This document shows, piece after piece, positions 37,246 to 49,334 of a stretch of DNA of 64,000 bases. Positions within the stretch are counted from its first letter, which is position 1. Each line of letters begins with the position of its first letter. The position numbers and the translations under genes were made by a program. Source of the stretch: Cephalopachus bancanus (lineage: Eukaryota; Chordata; Mammalia; Primates; Tarsiidae); NCBI GenBank assembly GCA_027257055.1, contig JAPVLO010000001.1:14159501-14223500 (forward strand), written 5' to 3'. The notes under the pieces are model-generated. The model was not told where the DNA came from. It was given only the letters and a program-made list of their open reading frames with translations, and searched no databases.

Positions 37246-38799
37246 GGGGTCCCCTTGTATTCCACGAAGGCCAAGCAGTTGCTCCCCAGGAAGAGCCCAA
37301 GCTGAGAATCCTGGGAAGGCACCCAGGGCGAGCTTTCAGAAAAAGAGAGGGGTACAATTACTGAGCCATGAGGATGATATTTTAAAACTGGGGAAAAGAC
37401 CCAAAAATGTTTGTGTGCGTGGGTAGAATTCTCCCCCCGAAGAGGGCTGAGGCTCCAGGGAACCCACAGTACCCCAGATATTCTACCCGAGCAGGAGGGA
37501 GCTGGCAGGGCCTTCCCAGTTACCACTCACTGGAAATGAGGGGTCTCAGCTGAGAGTCTAACCCTGGGACCCCGGACGGTTTATCTGAAAGACTGGGGGA
37601 GAAACGTGCAGGAACCTAGGACCAGCAGCTGCTGTTTGCAGCTTAGAGAGAGGAGGGGTTGTTTTCCTAATTGCTCGCCTGGGGGCGAATGCCCTGCAGG
37701 TTGTATCCTGAAGACACAGGCTGAAAAAACGTCTGCTGGCTCTTCCCCTCCCGCGAAGCCTGCCTTGCTGCTGTAACTGGGATGTTCTGTCGCATGTGGA
37801 ATAAGAAGCTAGGGTTTTTGTTTGGGGCATTGTTTGGCTTTTAAATCATCTGCAGGACAAGTTTTGGAGGAGTTGTGTGCCCCATAAAAGGAAGAGAATG
37901 GTGCTCTTGGACCGCAGTCAGTGGCTTGCGGTTGGCAGTTAGGAGTCTGTTCGGTTCTGCAGGCTGGGGCCTTCTGGGTCCTTCCCTGGCATTGCGGAGG
38001 AGAGTATTGCCCCCTATTTAAGACATGTTTTCAGGTCACCTTCTTGTAGCGCAGAGTTGAACCTCAGAGAGGAAGCACGTAGGGAGAGCTCAGAGAAAGC
38101 TCAGCGAGTTGGTTTTAAGCGGGTCAACAGTGGGGATTTCGTCTTTACTTTTGTGCAGAAAATTGTTTAGAGAAAAGACAACCCAACGCAGTCAGGAGGA
38201 GAGGGCCGGGGGGAGGCAGTGAGTTGTCAAAGCGGTCATCACCCGGAGATGTTCGGACGGGGGAGTCATCGGGGTTTTTGCATGTTCGGGTCGGCGTCTT
38301 GGGGTAGTGACCTAATGTCTCTGCAGCACCCAGTGTTCTCGTCAGAAATGGGATGATGGGAGCAGGGGTGCCGCATCACGGAAGCCCGGCCGGGTCAGCT
38401 TCAGGTGGGTTCGTTCCTTCCAACCCAACCGTGCAGACCCGGTAAGGGAGGGGTCTTGTCAGCCTCACTCCCACCCCCAGCACCATGTCCTGTTCATCTG
38501 TAAGCCTACGACTTGGGGGGGGCCGAAAAGCAGAGTCGAATAGATAGGCTTATTCGCAAAAGACAAGGGCCCCCTGGAATGAACAACCCTGTGGGTCTTG
38601 TCCAGTCCTGAAAGTCCCATGCTTGCCCTTGACACACTCAGTCTCAGCTCAGCAACTGGGACCATCGTCGGTGCCCAGTAGACTTGGAAAGGAAGTCACC
38701 AAAGGGAGCGTGTTGGAAGGGCTGGGCTCACCTGGACCAGGTGCTGGTAACCTGCAGCCCTTCAGAAGCATTCCAGAAGCTGCACGTGGACACGTGTTC
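37246..38799. other. Unique sequence with a CpG-richer part
   Basis: About 37900-38480 keeps more CpG than the rest of the intron. No exon is recognised. Confidence 0.45.
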
Positions 38800-39180
38800 A
38801 TTGACAGGGGACAGTGGTGAGCTCTCCCCTCCAGTGAGACCCCATCTTAAAAGTCCATCCAAGCTCTTGGCACGGTCGTGGTGAGGTGCTCACCCACAGA
38901 GCGTCTAACTGACGCCTCGCGCACCCCTCTCAGAAGAGAGCTCCATATTGGCCACCTCTTTCTGTAGCCTGGAGCTCTGCCTGCCGGGGGTCCATCCCTG
39001 TGGAGTCGGGACTGAAGTGTGACCCTGCGACTCACCCCCGAGAAAATCAAGTTGCGTGGATATTCCCACCCCGCGTATGGAAGGAACTGGGCATCCACAT
39101 CCATGAAAAGAGGGGAGAGAAAGGGAAAAAAAAACAACCGAAGGCATTGGACACGTGCTTCAGTTCATCAAGCAAGTTTA
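38800..39180. repeat. Local direct duplication D, copy 1
   Basis: Shares ordered landmarks with 40812-41125: cggtcgtggtgaggtgctca, tctttctgtagcctggagct, atggaaggaac, catgaaaaga and gcaagtt. Confidence 0.85.
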
Positions 39181-39434
39181 GACACATGGCTAGACTCATA
39201 ATGCACTGGGTTTCTTTGCTTTTGTGGGAACTCTACCACACCCGACGGCACTGCTTACACTGATGAGAAGGTTCATCATGGCTGCTTCTGACATCATCAC
39301 CATGGCTGAGTCCATGGGGTGGAAGGAGTGCCAAGAAGAGGCGGATAATAATGGGCTCCTTGGTTCACAAAGCATGAGACCCTCTGGTCCATGAGCCACC
39401 TGATGCTCCAGCAGCCTGTCTAAGAAGACAGTCC
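39181..39434. other. Unique intronic sequence
   Basis: Nothing recognised. Confidence 0.4.
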
Positions 39435-39713
39435 TGTCGGCGCAGTGGCCCATGCCTGTAACCTCAGCGCTTTGGGAGGCTGATGCAGGAGGGTCACTTG
39501 AGGCCAGGAGTTTGAGACCAGCCTAGCAATACCCAGGTTTCCACAGAAAACTTAAAAAAAAATGAACCCGGTGTGGTGGTATGCACCTGTAGTCCCAGCT
39601 ACTTGGCAGGCTGAGGAGGGGGATCGCCTGAGCCCAGGAGGTCAAAGCTGCAGTGAGCGATGATGACACCGCTGCACTCCAGCCTGAGTGACAAAGCAAG
39701 ATTCCATCTCTAC
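39435..39713 (+). mobile_element. Alu, old
   Basis: Dimer with left-arm deletions. Its tail region is interrupted by the Alu at 39727. Confidence 0.88.
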
Positions 39714-39726
39714 TTTTTTCTATCTC

Positions 39727-40003
39727 AACAGAGTTGGAGTCTCACTCGGTCGCCCAGACTGGAGTGCAGTGGCCGCTCCCGGCCACCGCAGCCTCGACCC
39801 GCTGGGCTCCGGCGATCCTTCCGCCTCAGCCTTCCGAGTAGCCGGAATTACAGGCATGCGCTACCACGCCCGGCTGATTTTTTGATTTATTGTAGAGATG
39901 AGGTCTCGTTGCCCAGGCGGGTCTCGAACCCACGGTCTCAGGCCATCCACTCACCTCAGCCTCCCAAAGGCGCGGGATTACAGGCTGAGCCACCGAGCCC
40001 AGC
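39727..40003 (-). mobile_element. Alu, young subfamily, antisense, nearly without a poly(A) tail
   Basis: Flanked by tttctatctc (39717-39726 and 40004-40013). Unlike its relatives it has no T run before gagttggagtctcac; only aaca intervenes. Confidence 0.9.
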
Positions 40004-40013
40004 TTTCTATCTC

Positions 40014-40811
40014 TACTTCTAAAAAAAGAAAAGAAAAAGCAGGCTACAGTTCAATATAACACCAGCGCATCCACAATCCTCACTCAAGCTGACGTCTAGC
40101 AAGTCAGCCTTTCCAAAGACTTCAATCTAAAGATACGAGAAGGAGAAAAGATAAAGGGACAATGGCAAGGAGATTTGGGAAGAGCGGGCATGTAGAGAGA
40201 AGAAACGTGGTGCTATGACGCTTCTAGTGAAAGATAACTGGGGTCTGTCTCCCCTCTCCCTCCTCCTCCCCACCCCATAATGTTCTGGGTTCCTTGAGCA
40301 GCGTCTTCTGGTGGGTGCTCCTTCTGACTCAGGGACACAGAAGTCTAGTCCTTAGGGACAGTCACAGGAGGTCGCAGAACACCCCTGTAGCTCACAAGGA
40401 CAGTCTGAGGCACAGAGACTCACACAGGAACAGAGAATACTTCCACAGCCTTGACTGTTAGAGTCGCCCCAAAGCAAATCTCCGCCTTCTCAGTGGCTCC
40501 TTTGTGTATGTGTCCATGCGATCTCCGGGTCACCTTCAGGCCTTGCTGGGATGTTTTCTGCTGTGTGATCTCAGGGGCTTCAAAGGACCCCATCCCTTCC
40601 TGAATCGATGAGGGCGTCTGTGGGTGCCACCAGGGAGAGCAGGAGTTTCGTCTGTTAAGGGGAAAGGTCTCGGCGACCTGGCAGGTTGGACTGTCTGTGG
40701 TATCAGGGAGCGAGTTCCTGGAGGTGGCCTCCCCGGGAGGGTGGTGCTGGGGTGACAGGGAGTGCTGAGTCATGACAAGGTAGGGATAGGAGCCCACCCT
40801 CTGCTTTATGC
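40014..40811. other. Unique intronic sequence
   Basis: No repeat or exon recognised. The 227-residue minus-strand open frame (40420-41103) shows no known domain and runs into duplication D. Confidence 0.45.
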
Positions 40812-41125
40812 GTCCATTGAGAGGAGACAGTGGCAAGCTCTGCCCTCCAGCAAGACCCCGTCTTAAAATCCGTCCAAGCTCATGGTGCGGTCGTGGTGAG
40901 GTGCTCACCCACAGGGTCCCTCCCGGAACAGATCTCCGTATTGGCTTCTTTCTGTAGCCTGGAGCTCTACCTGCCAGGCGTCCATCCCTGGACATCAAGA
41001 TGCATGAACAGACTGACCCAGCACATGGAAGGAACAGGGTACCAGCCCCCATGAAAAGAAGGGAGAAAAAGGGGGAAACGTTAAAAAACAGAAGAAGGCA
41101 CATGTTTCAAACCATAAAGCAAGTT
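40812..41125. repeat. Local direct duplication D, copy 2
   Basis: Second copy of 38800-39180, same orientation, about 2 kb away, with small indels. Confidence 0.85.
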
Positions 41126-41226
41126 CATTTAAATTACAGGCAAACAAATCAAAGCCAAGTTAAAGCACAGAGATTCAGGCAGGAATGACCCTCTCATTTA
41201 TTCTCACCTGTCCCTTGACACATACT

Positions 41227-41528
41227 ACTTTTTTTTTTTTTTTTTTTTTTGAGTTGGAGTCTCACTCTGTCGCCCAGACTGGAGTTCAGTGGCCGCTTCC
41301 GGCCACCACAGCCTCGACCTGCTGGGCTTCGGCGATCCTTCCGCCTCAGCCTTCCAAGTAGCTGAAATTACAGGCGCGCACTATCACACCCGGCTGATTT
41401 TTTTTTTGATTTATTGCAGAGATGAGGTCTCGCCTGCCCAGGTGGGTCTTGAACCCGCGGGCTCAGGCAATCCACTCACCTCAGCCTCCCAAAGGCGCGG
41501 GATTACAGGCTGAGCCACCGAGCCCTGC
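41227..41528 (-). mobile_element. Alu, young subfamily, antisense
   Basis: Flanked by gacacatact (41217-41226 and 41529-41538), with a long T run. Confidence 0.95.
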
Positions 41529-41732
41529 GACACATACTCTTAGGATGGCGTCCTCGATGTGCTTAAGCACTTATTGTTCAGGATGGGTGGTTTCTGCCAC
41601 TGGCTTTTATTCTCCCAAGAGCAAACCTTTAGATCTTTGGCCCACAACAGACTCTCGAAAATGTTTCCTCAAAGACATTTGGTGGGGAGTGTCCAGCTAC
41701 ATGAATGAAAACAACTCTAAAATACACTTTCA

Positions 41733-42016
41733 GGCCAGGGCATGGCTCATACCTGTAATCCCAGCACTTTGGGAGGCTGAGGTGGAAGGACCTCTTGAGC
41801 AAGGGTTCGAGATCAGCCTGGGCAACATAGCAAGACCTCGTCTCTACAAAAAAATTTAAAAATTCGCCAGGTGTGGTGGTGTATGCCTATAATCTCAGCT
41901 TCTCAGGAGGCTGAGGCAGGAGTACTGTGGTGAACTCAAGAAAGTCAAGGCTGAAGGGAGCTGTGATCGTGCCACTGCACTCCAGCCTGGGCCACAGAGT
42001 GAAACCCCAACTCAAT
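41733..42016 (+). mobile_element. Alu, first of a head-to-tail pair
   Basis: The pair has one outer repeat, tacactttcag, at about 41723 and 42331. Confidence 0.92.
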
Positions 42017-42032
42017 GATGATGATAATCATA

Positions 42033-42318
42033 GGCCAGGCTCAGTGGCTCAGCCTGGAATCCAAGCACTTTGGGAGGCCGAGGGAAGGGGATTACCTGAG
42101 CCCACGGGTTCGAGACCAGCCTGGCAACTTGATGAGACCTCATCTCTACAATAAATCAAAAAAAATTAGCTGGGCATGGCAGCGCATTCCTATAGATCTA
42201 GCTAGACTGAGGCAGAGGGATCACTGGATCCCAACAGGTCGAGGCTGCGGTGGCCGTGAGCATGCCACTGCACTCTAGCCTGGGTGACGGAGTGAGACTC
42301 CAACTCAAAAAACAAAAA
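42033..42318 (+). mobile_element. Alu, second of the pair
   Basis: Separated from the first by a short ATG/ATA-rich linker (atgatgatgataatca), probably a mutated tail. Confidence 0.92.
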
Positions 42319-42339
42319 ACAGTAATAATAGTACACTTT

Positions 42340-43127
42340 CAGAGCAGCAAGGCAGGAGCTGCAGACTTGTGCAGTGGACACGGGCTTCCAACATGCAGGA
42401 CCAAAGTGCTGTGTCAGTGCACTTCCCCATCTGGAGGCGTTTGTGCTTATCAGTGTCTCCTTGTTTCCAGGCTGGGGGTGCTGCCAGAGGGCCCAGGTTT
42501 CCTGGCTTTTGTTGTGTTGGGGTTCAGACTCTGTTTTGAAAGGACAGGAGCATAATAAAAACGGATATGAAAGAAGGGCTGGATGACATCACTTGCAATA
42601 CTTGAGGAAGTCCACTCTTGGGGATGTTTACAGTCTCAGCATGTTCGCTGTTTGTAATATGATAAGGGTACTTTTGATACATTGGGGTGGGGGCTGCAGG
42701 CTGCAAGCCACACTGCTCAGACAGTATTCATGAATTTTTATCTTGGGCTCATAGCGACGAACAGAGAATGGGGATCTTGGCGGGGATCCCAAGTGACCCC
42801 AGCTGCATTGGACGACCTTGGGTACAAGGTTCAGCATAGTTGGGCAGCTTAAATTGTGCCTAAGCCAGCCATTCACTGAATTCTTTTTTTAAAGAGAGAG
42901 AGATTTTTTTAAAAGAAAGCTGAAAATTCTGCTTAATAAAGATGAATTCACACGCTAAATTTTTCCCTCTCAAAGTCTTACTTCAGAGAACGTAAAATTA
43001 AATGATTACCTTTCTGAGGTTCGTTTAAGCTATGTATACACTCGGTGTTGTATGCATGCTTGTTGACTATTGAAAACAGTCAGCCATCTTCATAAACAGC
43101 AGTCCTCCTAAACAGTGAGAATGTTGG
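42340..43127. other. Unique intronic sequence
   Basis: AT-rich from 42880. No repeat or exon is recognised. Confidence 0.45.
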
Positions 43128-43437
43128 TGCCTGCCGTACCCCAGCTCTGTGTGCTGGGGGTGGAAATAGACCAGCACCCTCCCCAGCGGGTGGAGTAAAA
43201 CACAAGTTAAGAGCATGAATGGGTACGGGGCATACAACCACCACTGGGTACCAGGTCCACTACCGGGGGATCAACGGGCTCGCTAAAAGCCCAGACCTCA
43301 CCTGCTGCACACTGCTTACTTACGGAGCAAATCCTCACAACTCTATAATACAAATAATTTTAAAAAGAAGGAACATGAACAGCGAACACTTCCTGCCAGG
43401 AGCCAGGCTCCATCCTAAGTTCTTCCTGTGGGTTAAT
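43128..43437 (+). repeat. Local direct duplication E, copy 1, containing a MIR
   Basis: Matches 46538-46840: shared ggaaatagaccagca, ccaccactgggtaccagg, agacctcacctgc, caaataatt, gcgaacacttcctgcc. From about 43378 the sequence is MIR-like and the MIR continues to about 43480. Confidence 0.85.
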
Positions 43438-43480
43438 CCTTTCATCCTCGGGACAGCCCCACAAGGTAGGAATGGATGAG

Positions 43481-44011
43481 TGTTCTTCAAAAGGCCACCC
43501 CCTGCAGTGCCAGCCTGGAGCCCAGACACTCTCGGTCCAGAGCCTCCCTTGAAACACGTGCCCTTCAGAGCAAGTCAAGTCCATAGCGCTGGGCGTCTGC
43601 ACACCCGGGGGTCACACACCGGCCAGAAGCCCGGGAGTCCGGGTGAAGGCGCCAGACAGTCCCACAGCACTCGGAGGCCCAGGAAGGCACCATCTCTTGC
43701 AGACACTCCAGATGAGGCATAAAAATACTAGACACATCAACTGTCTTCGTGCACCAGTGCAGGAGAGTAGGGCAGAATTGGCTCCCAAAATTTCACAGGC
43801 ACAAGACATTCTCAAAGTCATGCTCAGACCCAAAAGTGTGGGCGTGCTAATTCTGAAGGAGCCTTATCGATGGAGGGTGGCATCTAGAGAAAAATGTCCA
43901 TCGTTGCAGGTTGGCATGTGTGGTCTCCAAGTACACATCAAGCAATAAGAATTAAAAGCCCAAACTGATGGGTTGCAAGCACCTGCTGGGGCTAGCAAGA
44001 GGAGTGGGATT
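43481..44011. other. Unique intronic sequence
   Basis: No repeat or exon recognised. Confidence 0.4.
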
Positions 44012-44025
44012 GAAAATTCACTGCT

Positions 44026-44335
44026 CGGCCAAGCTCAGTGGCTCAGCCTGTCATCCCAGCACTTTGGGAGGCCGAGGTGAGTGGATTGCCTGTACCCTCA
44101 GGTTCAAGACCAGCTCAGGCAACTTGGCAAGACCTCATCTCTACAGTAAATAAATAAATAATTAGCCAGGCATGGTAACACACGCATGTAGTTCTGGCTA
44201 CTTGGAAGGCTGAGGTGGAAGGATTGCCAGAGTCCAGCAGGTCGATGCTGGGGTGGCCATGAGTGTGCCACTGCACTCCAGCCTGGGTGACAGAGTGAGA
44301 CTCTGACTCAAAAAAAAGAAAGAAAGAAGAGAAAA
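44026..44335 (+). mobile_element. Alu
   Basis: Flanked by gaaaattc(a/g)ctgct (44012-44025 and 44336-44349). Confidence 0.95.
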
Positions 44336-44400
44336 GAAAATTCGCTGCTGGAAGAAAAAAGCAAATGACCCTGTTAAAAAGTAGGTAGGCTAGTAGGTAG

Positions 44401-44705
44401 GCTGGACACAGTGACTCAAGCTTATAATCCCAGCAGTTTGGGAGACCAAGTGAGGAGATTTCCTGAACCCACGGGTTCAAGAACAGCCTGGGCAGCTTTG
44501 CAAGACCTCATTTCTACAATAATTCATAAACTTAGCCGGATGTGGTAGCATGTACCTGTAGTGCTGGCTACTTGGAAAGTTGAGGTGAAAGGACACTCCA
44601 GGGTGTCCGTGAGCCACTGCACTCCAGCCTGGAGTGCCACTGCACTCCAGCCTGGGCAATGGAGTGAGACTCCAACTCAAAAAAAAAAAAGAAAGAAAAA
44701 GAAAA
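44401..44705 (+). mobile_element. Alu with a short internal duplication
   Basis: The right-arm motif cactgcactccagcctgg occurs twice in tandem near 44608-44655. It abuts the L1 piece at 44706. Confidence 0.9.
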
Positions 44706-45560
44706 AGTGGACAAGTGACTCGAACAGACATCACTCAAAAGAAGATACACAAATGGCCAAAAGACATATGAAGAATGCTGAACATCACTCGTCATCAGAG
44801 AAATGCAAATTAAAACCACAGTGTGACACCACGTTATGCCAGTCAGATGGCCATTACTTTAAAAAATCGAAAAAACAATAGATGCTGGCACAGATGCGGT
44901 GAAAAGGGAAGGCTTATACACTGTTGGTGAGAGTGTCACTTAGTACAACCTCCATGGAAATTGCGGTACGGAGATCACTCAAGAACTAAAAGTAGATCTT
45001 CCATTTGATCCAGCGATCCCACTTTTAGGTGTCTACCATAAAGGAACAGCAGTCATTAGATAACAAAGATGCCGGTGCCCGCATGTTCCTCACAGCACAA
45101 CTCACGATCACGAGGATGTGGAATCAACCTAAACGCCCATCAGCTGATCAGTGGATAATGAAATGTGGTACTGCACACTATGGAATACTATTCAGCCATC
45201 AAAAAGGATGAAATGGTGTCTTTTTTGCAACTTGAATGGAATTGGAGAAGACCATTCACTGTCAAGGTACAGGAACAAACAAAAAAGCACCGCATGCTCT
45301 CACTCATAAGTAAGAACTCAACTAAGGATGTGCAGAGGTATAGACAATGGGGTAGACACTGAAGACCCAGAAGGAGGGGGAGGGACAGAGGATCAAAAAA
45401 AACACCTGTCAGGTACAGTGTGCACAGGTGGGCATGGTGGGTACACTTGAAGCCCAGACTTTCTCACCTCTGTACAGTGCAACCATGTAACCAAAAAACT
45501 ATTTCTACCCCCTAAGGCTACTGAAGTAAGGAAAAAATGGTAATAATGATAATAATAAGA
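44706..45560 (+). mobile_element. L1 3' end: ORF2 C-terminus and 3' UTR (5'-truncated, inactive)
   Basis: Shows the familiar L1 order: atggccaaaagacatatgaa, gaaatgcaaattaaaaccac, then the ORF2 C-terminal peptide MEYYSAIKKDE with downstream MVSFLQLEWNW, then a 3' UTR ending in gta(atna)-type A-rich sequence. Stops and indels interrupt the frame. About 850 bases remain of a roughly 6-kb element. Confidence 0.92.
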
Positions 45561-46537
45561 AGAAAAGAAAATGTGCTGTTGAAATATCCAGGGGGAGAGC
45601 CGGGATAACCACACACCACCAGCCCCCCGCGGTGCCTGGCTGGCGCTTTTCCCTGCCGGCCCCAGGAAGATGCTTCTGGTGTGACTTAGGGCAGAGCTGA
45701 TTCCTGGACCCTCTTCCAGGCAGAGAGAAAACTACCGAGCGTGAGTTCACAGCCAAGGAATCTCGCCATGGCGCGTGTGCAGAGGCCTACGTACCCTCTT
45801 CCAGGGCTGCCAACAATGATTCATCTGGCAGAGTTCACACGGGAGAAGGAGCGAAGCGGAAATTCGGAGATTCTAACCCAGAAGCCCGCCAGTGGGCAGT
45901 GAAGCAGCTGCGGCATGGGCGTGGTGCTGCGGCTGGCCCTGAAGCCCTCCCCCGCCCCGGGACTTTCACGGCCAAGTGTGCATCCCCGAAGCTCTCGGTG
46001 CCGAAGACCAAGCTTGCCCGGGCAGTGTGTCCTTCCCCCTGCCAATACAAACCAACACCTTCCTTGCCTAGACCAGTCTTCGCCAGCCAGAACAGCAATC
46101 TTATTGTATTCTCAGAAAGTATGGCCGGGTCACCTTCCTTCGGTGCTTCTCAGATTTTTCCCCCCCAAAACTTAGCACGGAGGGAGGGATTTGGACCAAA
46201 CCCCTCCACCGATCATTCTTCTCAGTAAAAAATAGCTCCAAGAGTTGGATTCACTTCGTCTTCCCAGACGATGTTAAATACCCGCCTCCGAGCTAGATGC
46301 CAGCACCAACAACATACACATTTCTATTCCCTGCCAGAGAACGCCAAGAACGAACACGCCATATAAATAATTAAACTTGAGTGTAGATAACGTGTGAGGT
46401 AATGCCTGCCGTCGGTGATGTCTCGGGAGCCTGTCTATTCCGAGCTGAGCACGATGTAAACAGAATAGCTCGTAAGTAGGTAAGGACATTTATTCTAAAA
46501 ATAGGGTAGAAAGCGCTACAGTGTCTGCCCTTCGGAG
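45561..46537. other. Unique intronic sequence
   Basis: Moderate CpG around 45900-46060. No exon is recognised. Confidence 0.45.
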
Positions 46538-46840
46538 CCTGCTGTACCTGGCTCTGCGTGGTGGGCGTGGAAATAGACCAGCATTCTCCCCAGGGGGTGG
46601 AATAAAATGCAGGTCAGGAACACAAACGGGACAGGGACACACAGCCACCACTGGGTACCAGGGCGAGAGAGGGTTCGCTAGAAGCCAGACCTCACCTGCA
46701 GGCAGTTTACTTATGAAGCACACCCTCACGTGCACCCCGCCGGCTCTAAAACACAAATAATTGGCAAAAGAAGGAACACGAATAGCGAACACTTCCTGCC
46801 CAGAGCCGGGTGCTGTCCTAAGTCCTTGCCGTGGGTTAGC
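46538..46840 (+). repeat. Local direct duplication E, copy 2, containing a MIR
   Basis: Second copy of 43128-43437, same orientation, 3.4 kb away. Confidence 0.85.
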
Positions 46841-46975
46841 GCCAATTGTACTGATGCCTCTTGAATAAGAATTAGAAGCACCTCATGACTTGTTCCCCTC
46901 AGCACTTAGAACGAAATCCCTAAAGCTATAAGAAGGACTACATGACAATTGCCTTTCTAAAAAATTGTCTTTCAA

Positions 46976-47247
46976 CCGGGTGCGGTGCCTCATGACTATC
47001 ATCCCAGCACTTTGGGAGGCAAAGACGAGAGGATTGAGACTAGCTTGGGCAACTTGGTAAGACCTCGACGCCATAAAATATCAAAAAATCAGCCAGGCAT
47101 GGCGGTGCACCTGTAGTCTCAACTGCTTGGGAGCCTGAGACAGAAGGATCACCTGAATCCAGCAGGTCGAGGCTGGGGTGGCTGTGAGTGTGCCACAGCA
47201 CTCCAGCCTGGGCAGCAGAGTGAGACTCTGACTCCGAAAACAAAAAG
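46976..47247 (+). mobile_element. Alu
   Basis: Left arm partly deleted; right arm with tcgaggctggggtggctgtg. Confidence 0.9.
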
Positions 47248-47910
47248 ATAATCTTTCGTGAGGCCGGTTTTCGTCTTAGTTATCCGGTGAGGACGTTGAT
47301 ACGTGAGTGGCAGATGGTGTGTGTTGAAGTCGTCTGTCTGTTTCAGCACATTTCCTGGTACTCATGCCCGCCGCCAAGTGATTGGTCCACAGGAGATGCC
47401 AGTGCAGCGTGGAAGTCACGTTAGCTCATGCGTGGTGTTTTTCCCTGTGTGGTGTTTGCACCACTGAGCAATAAGGCAGCTGAACGTGAAGCCGATTTGC
47501 ACACTTACACAGGACACCGCGTCCCCAGCCTTCTTTCTCTTGCCTCGTTCAGGCACACACTTTCCTTAGAAGTGCCCGTCCACGATTCTTCCTGGTCTCT
47601 GGGCATGTGGTCCTTATTCTCTGCAACTAGCAGTCCTGGCTCTTCCCGCCCCCCCCCCAGGAAGCTACAATATTTCTTTACCAAGGGGGAAATTAACAGA
47701 TCTATTAAATGGTGCTGTTGTTTTCCTTGAGGTTGTTACTAATGTTATCAGGACCCCAGTTACATAGTTTCATAGGCATTGAGTGGTCTGTCCCGTGCTC
47801 TTTTTTCCATAGATGGTGTGGGTTTGGTGTGATTTTGCCGAGTGTGAGGATTTTTCAGAAACAGTCATTTGCTGTTTTTTAGCACAAGTGCCTGTTCTTA
47901 AGAAGAACAG
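47248..47910. other. Unique intronic sequence
   Basis: A C run lies near 47650. No exon is recognised. Confidence 0.45.
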
Positions 47911-48204
47911 GGCTGGGCTGGGTGGCTCAGCCTGTCATCCCAGCACTTTGGGAGGCCGAGGCGAGTGGATTGCCTGAGCCCACAGGTTCGAGACCAGTCC
48001 GGGCAACTTGGTGAGACCTCGTCTCCACAATAAAATTTTTAAAAAGCCGGGCATGGTGGCGTGCGTCTGTAGTTCCGGCTACTCGGAAGGCTGAGGCAGA
48101 AGGATCGCTGGAACCCAGAAAGTTGACGCTGGGGTGGCCGTGAGCGTGTGTGCATTCCAGCCTGGGCGAAGGAGTGAGACTCCAACTCAAAAAAAAAAAA
48201 AAAA
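47911..48204 (+). mobile_element. Alu
   Basis: Flanked by aagaacagg (about 47902 and 48205). Confidence 0.95.
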
Positions 48205-48213
48205 AAGAACAGG

Positions 48214-48613
48214 TGGGGACAAAATGTGAAATCAATGTGTGTCCGACGTTCTTCTTCCCAAGGGTGAGTGGCTGGTGTTTGAGTGGGTGTCACCTGGGCT
48301 AATGGGGAAGGTGAGGCCAGGGTGAACATTCCACACTGAAGGAGCTATGTGTACAAGGGCATGTTCTTTGCAGAGGATGGGAACCCAGAGGTGTTCATTC
48401 TCAATGCACTGAAAATCCTTCACATTCCTCCATCATGTAAAAATATGTTATTGGCGCATTCACTTGTAATTAAAGGGAAAGAGACTTTGGACACGGAGGG
48501 AACAGTGGATCTGGATCTCAGGAACAGAACCCAAGTCAGCAAGTCTCAGGAGAAGCAACGCCTCCTCATACCAGGAAGCAACAAGGGTGCAGGGATGAGA
48601 ACATATAAAACCT
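48214..48613. other. Unique intronic sequence
   Basis: No repeat or exon recognised. Confidence 0.4.
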
Positions 48614-48625
48614 AGAATATGTTGT

Positions 48626-48779
48626 CTTAGCCGGGTGTGGTGATGCGTGCCTATGGTCCCAGCTACTCTGGAGGCTGAGGTGGAAGGATCACCTGAGCCC
48701 AGGAAGTTGAGGCTGCAGTGAACCATGATTGTGCCTCTGCACACCAGCCTGGGTGACAGAGTGAGACCCCAACACACAC
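48626..48779 (+). mobile_element. Alu right-arm monomer (FRAM-type)
   Basis: Flanked by agaatatgttgt (48614-48625 and 48780-48791). Tail is cacacaca. Confidence 0.93.
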
Positions 48780-49150
48780 AGAATATGTTGTGTCTTGTGA
48801 ACAGAGCATGATGTGGGCACTGAACTAAAGGATTAACGCCAGACATAGCCGCCTAGCCAGACACTATTGGCTAGCAAAACCACGAAGGGTGACAATCTGT
48901 ACCAAGGATGGAGAGGGAGTGGGGGCAAGGGAAGGTAGTGTCCGGAAATTGGCCTGTTGACAGAGCCACCAAGGAAGTCAGGGACAGCAGTCAAATGACT
49001 TCAAACAAGAGCCTCTGGTCTCTGAGCTTTTTCCCTCCTGCCTGGGCGTACACAGGCACCACCGCCTTCCAGGTAGCTGGGGTGCATGCTGGCTCTCAAC
49101 ACAATGCAAGCTGTGTGTCCACTCCACGATGGCATCAAGAAGAGGGGTTT

Positions 49151-49320
49151 GGACATGGTAGTGTGCACCTGTAGCCCCAGTTCCTTGAGAGACCAAGGTG
49201 GAAGGATCACCTGAGCCTAGGAAATCGAGGCTGCCATGAGCCGCGATTGTCATGATCGTGCCACTGCACTCCACGCTGGTCGACAGAGTGAGACCCTGAC
49301 TCAAACAAAAAAATTGATTT
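49151..49320 (+). mobile_element. Alu right-arm monomer (FRAM-type)
   Basis: Flanked by aagaagagggg(t/c)tt (about 49138 and 49325). Contains an internal tcatgatcg insertion. Confidence 0.9.
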
Positions 49321-49334
49321 TCTAAAGAAGAGGG

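Noticed and set aside
40420..41103. 227-codon minus-strand open frame
   Set aside because: No recognisable domain. It overlaps a local duplication whose other copy has a disrupted version, so chance is more likely.
45165..45362. Open frame with MEYYSAIKKDE as a gene
   Set aside because: It is the C-terminal end of a truncated, interrupted L1 ORF2.
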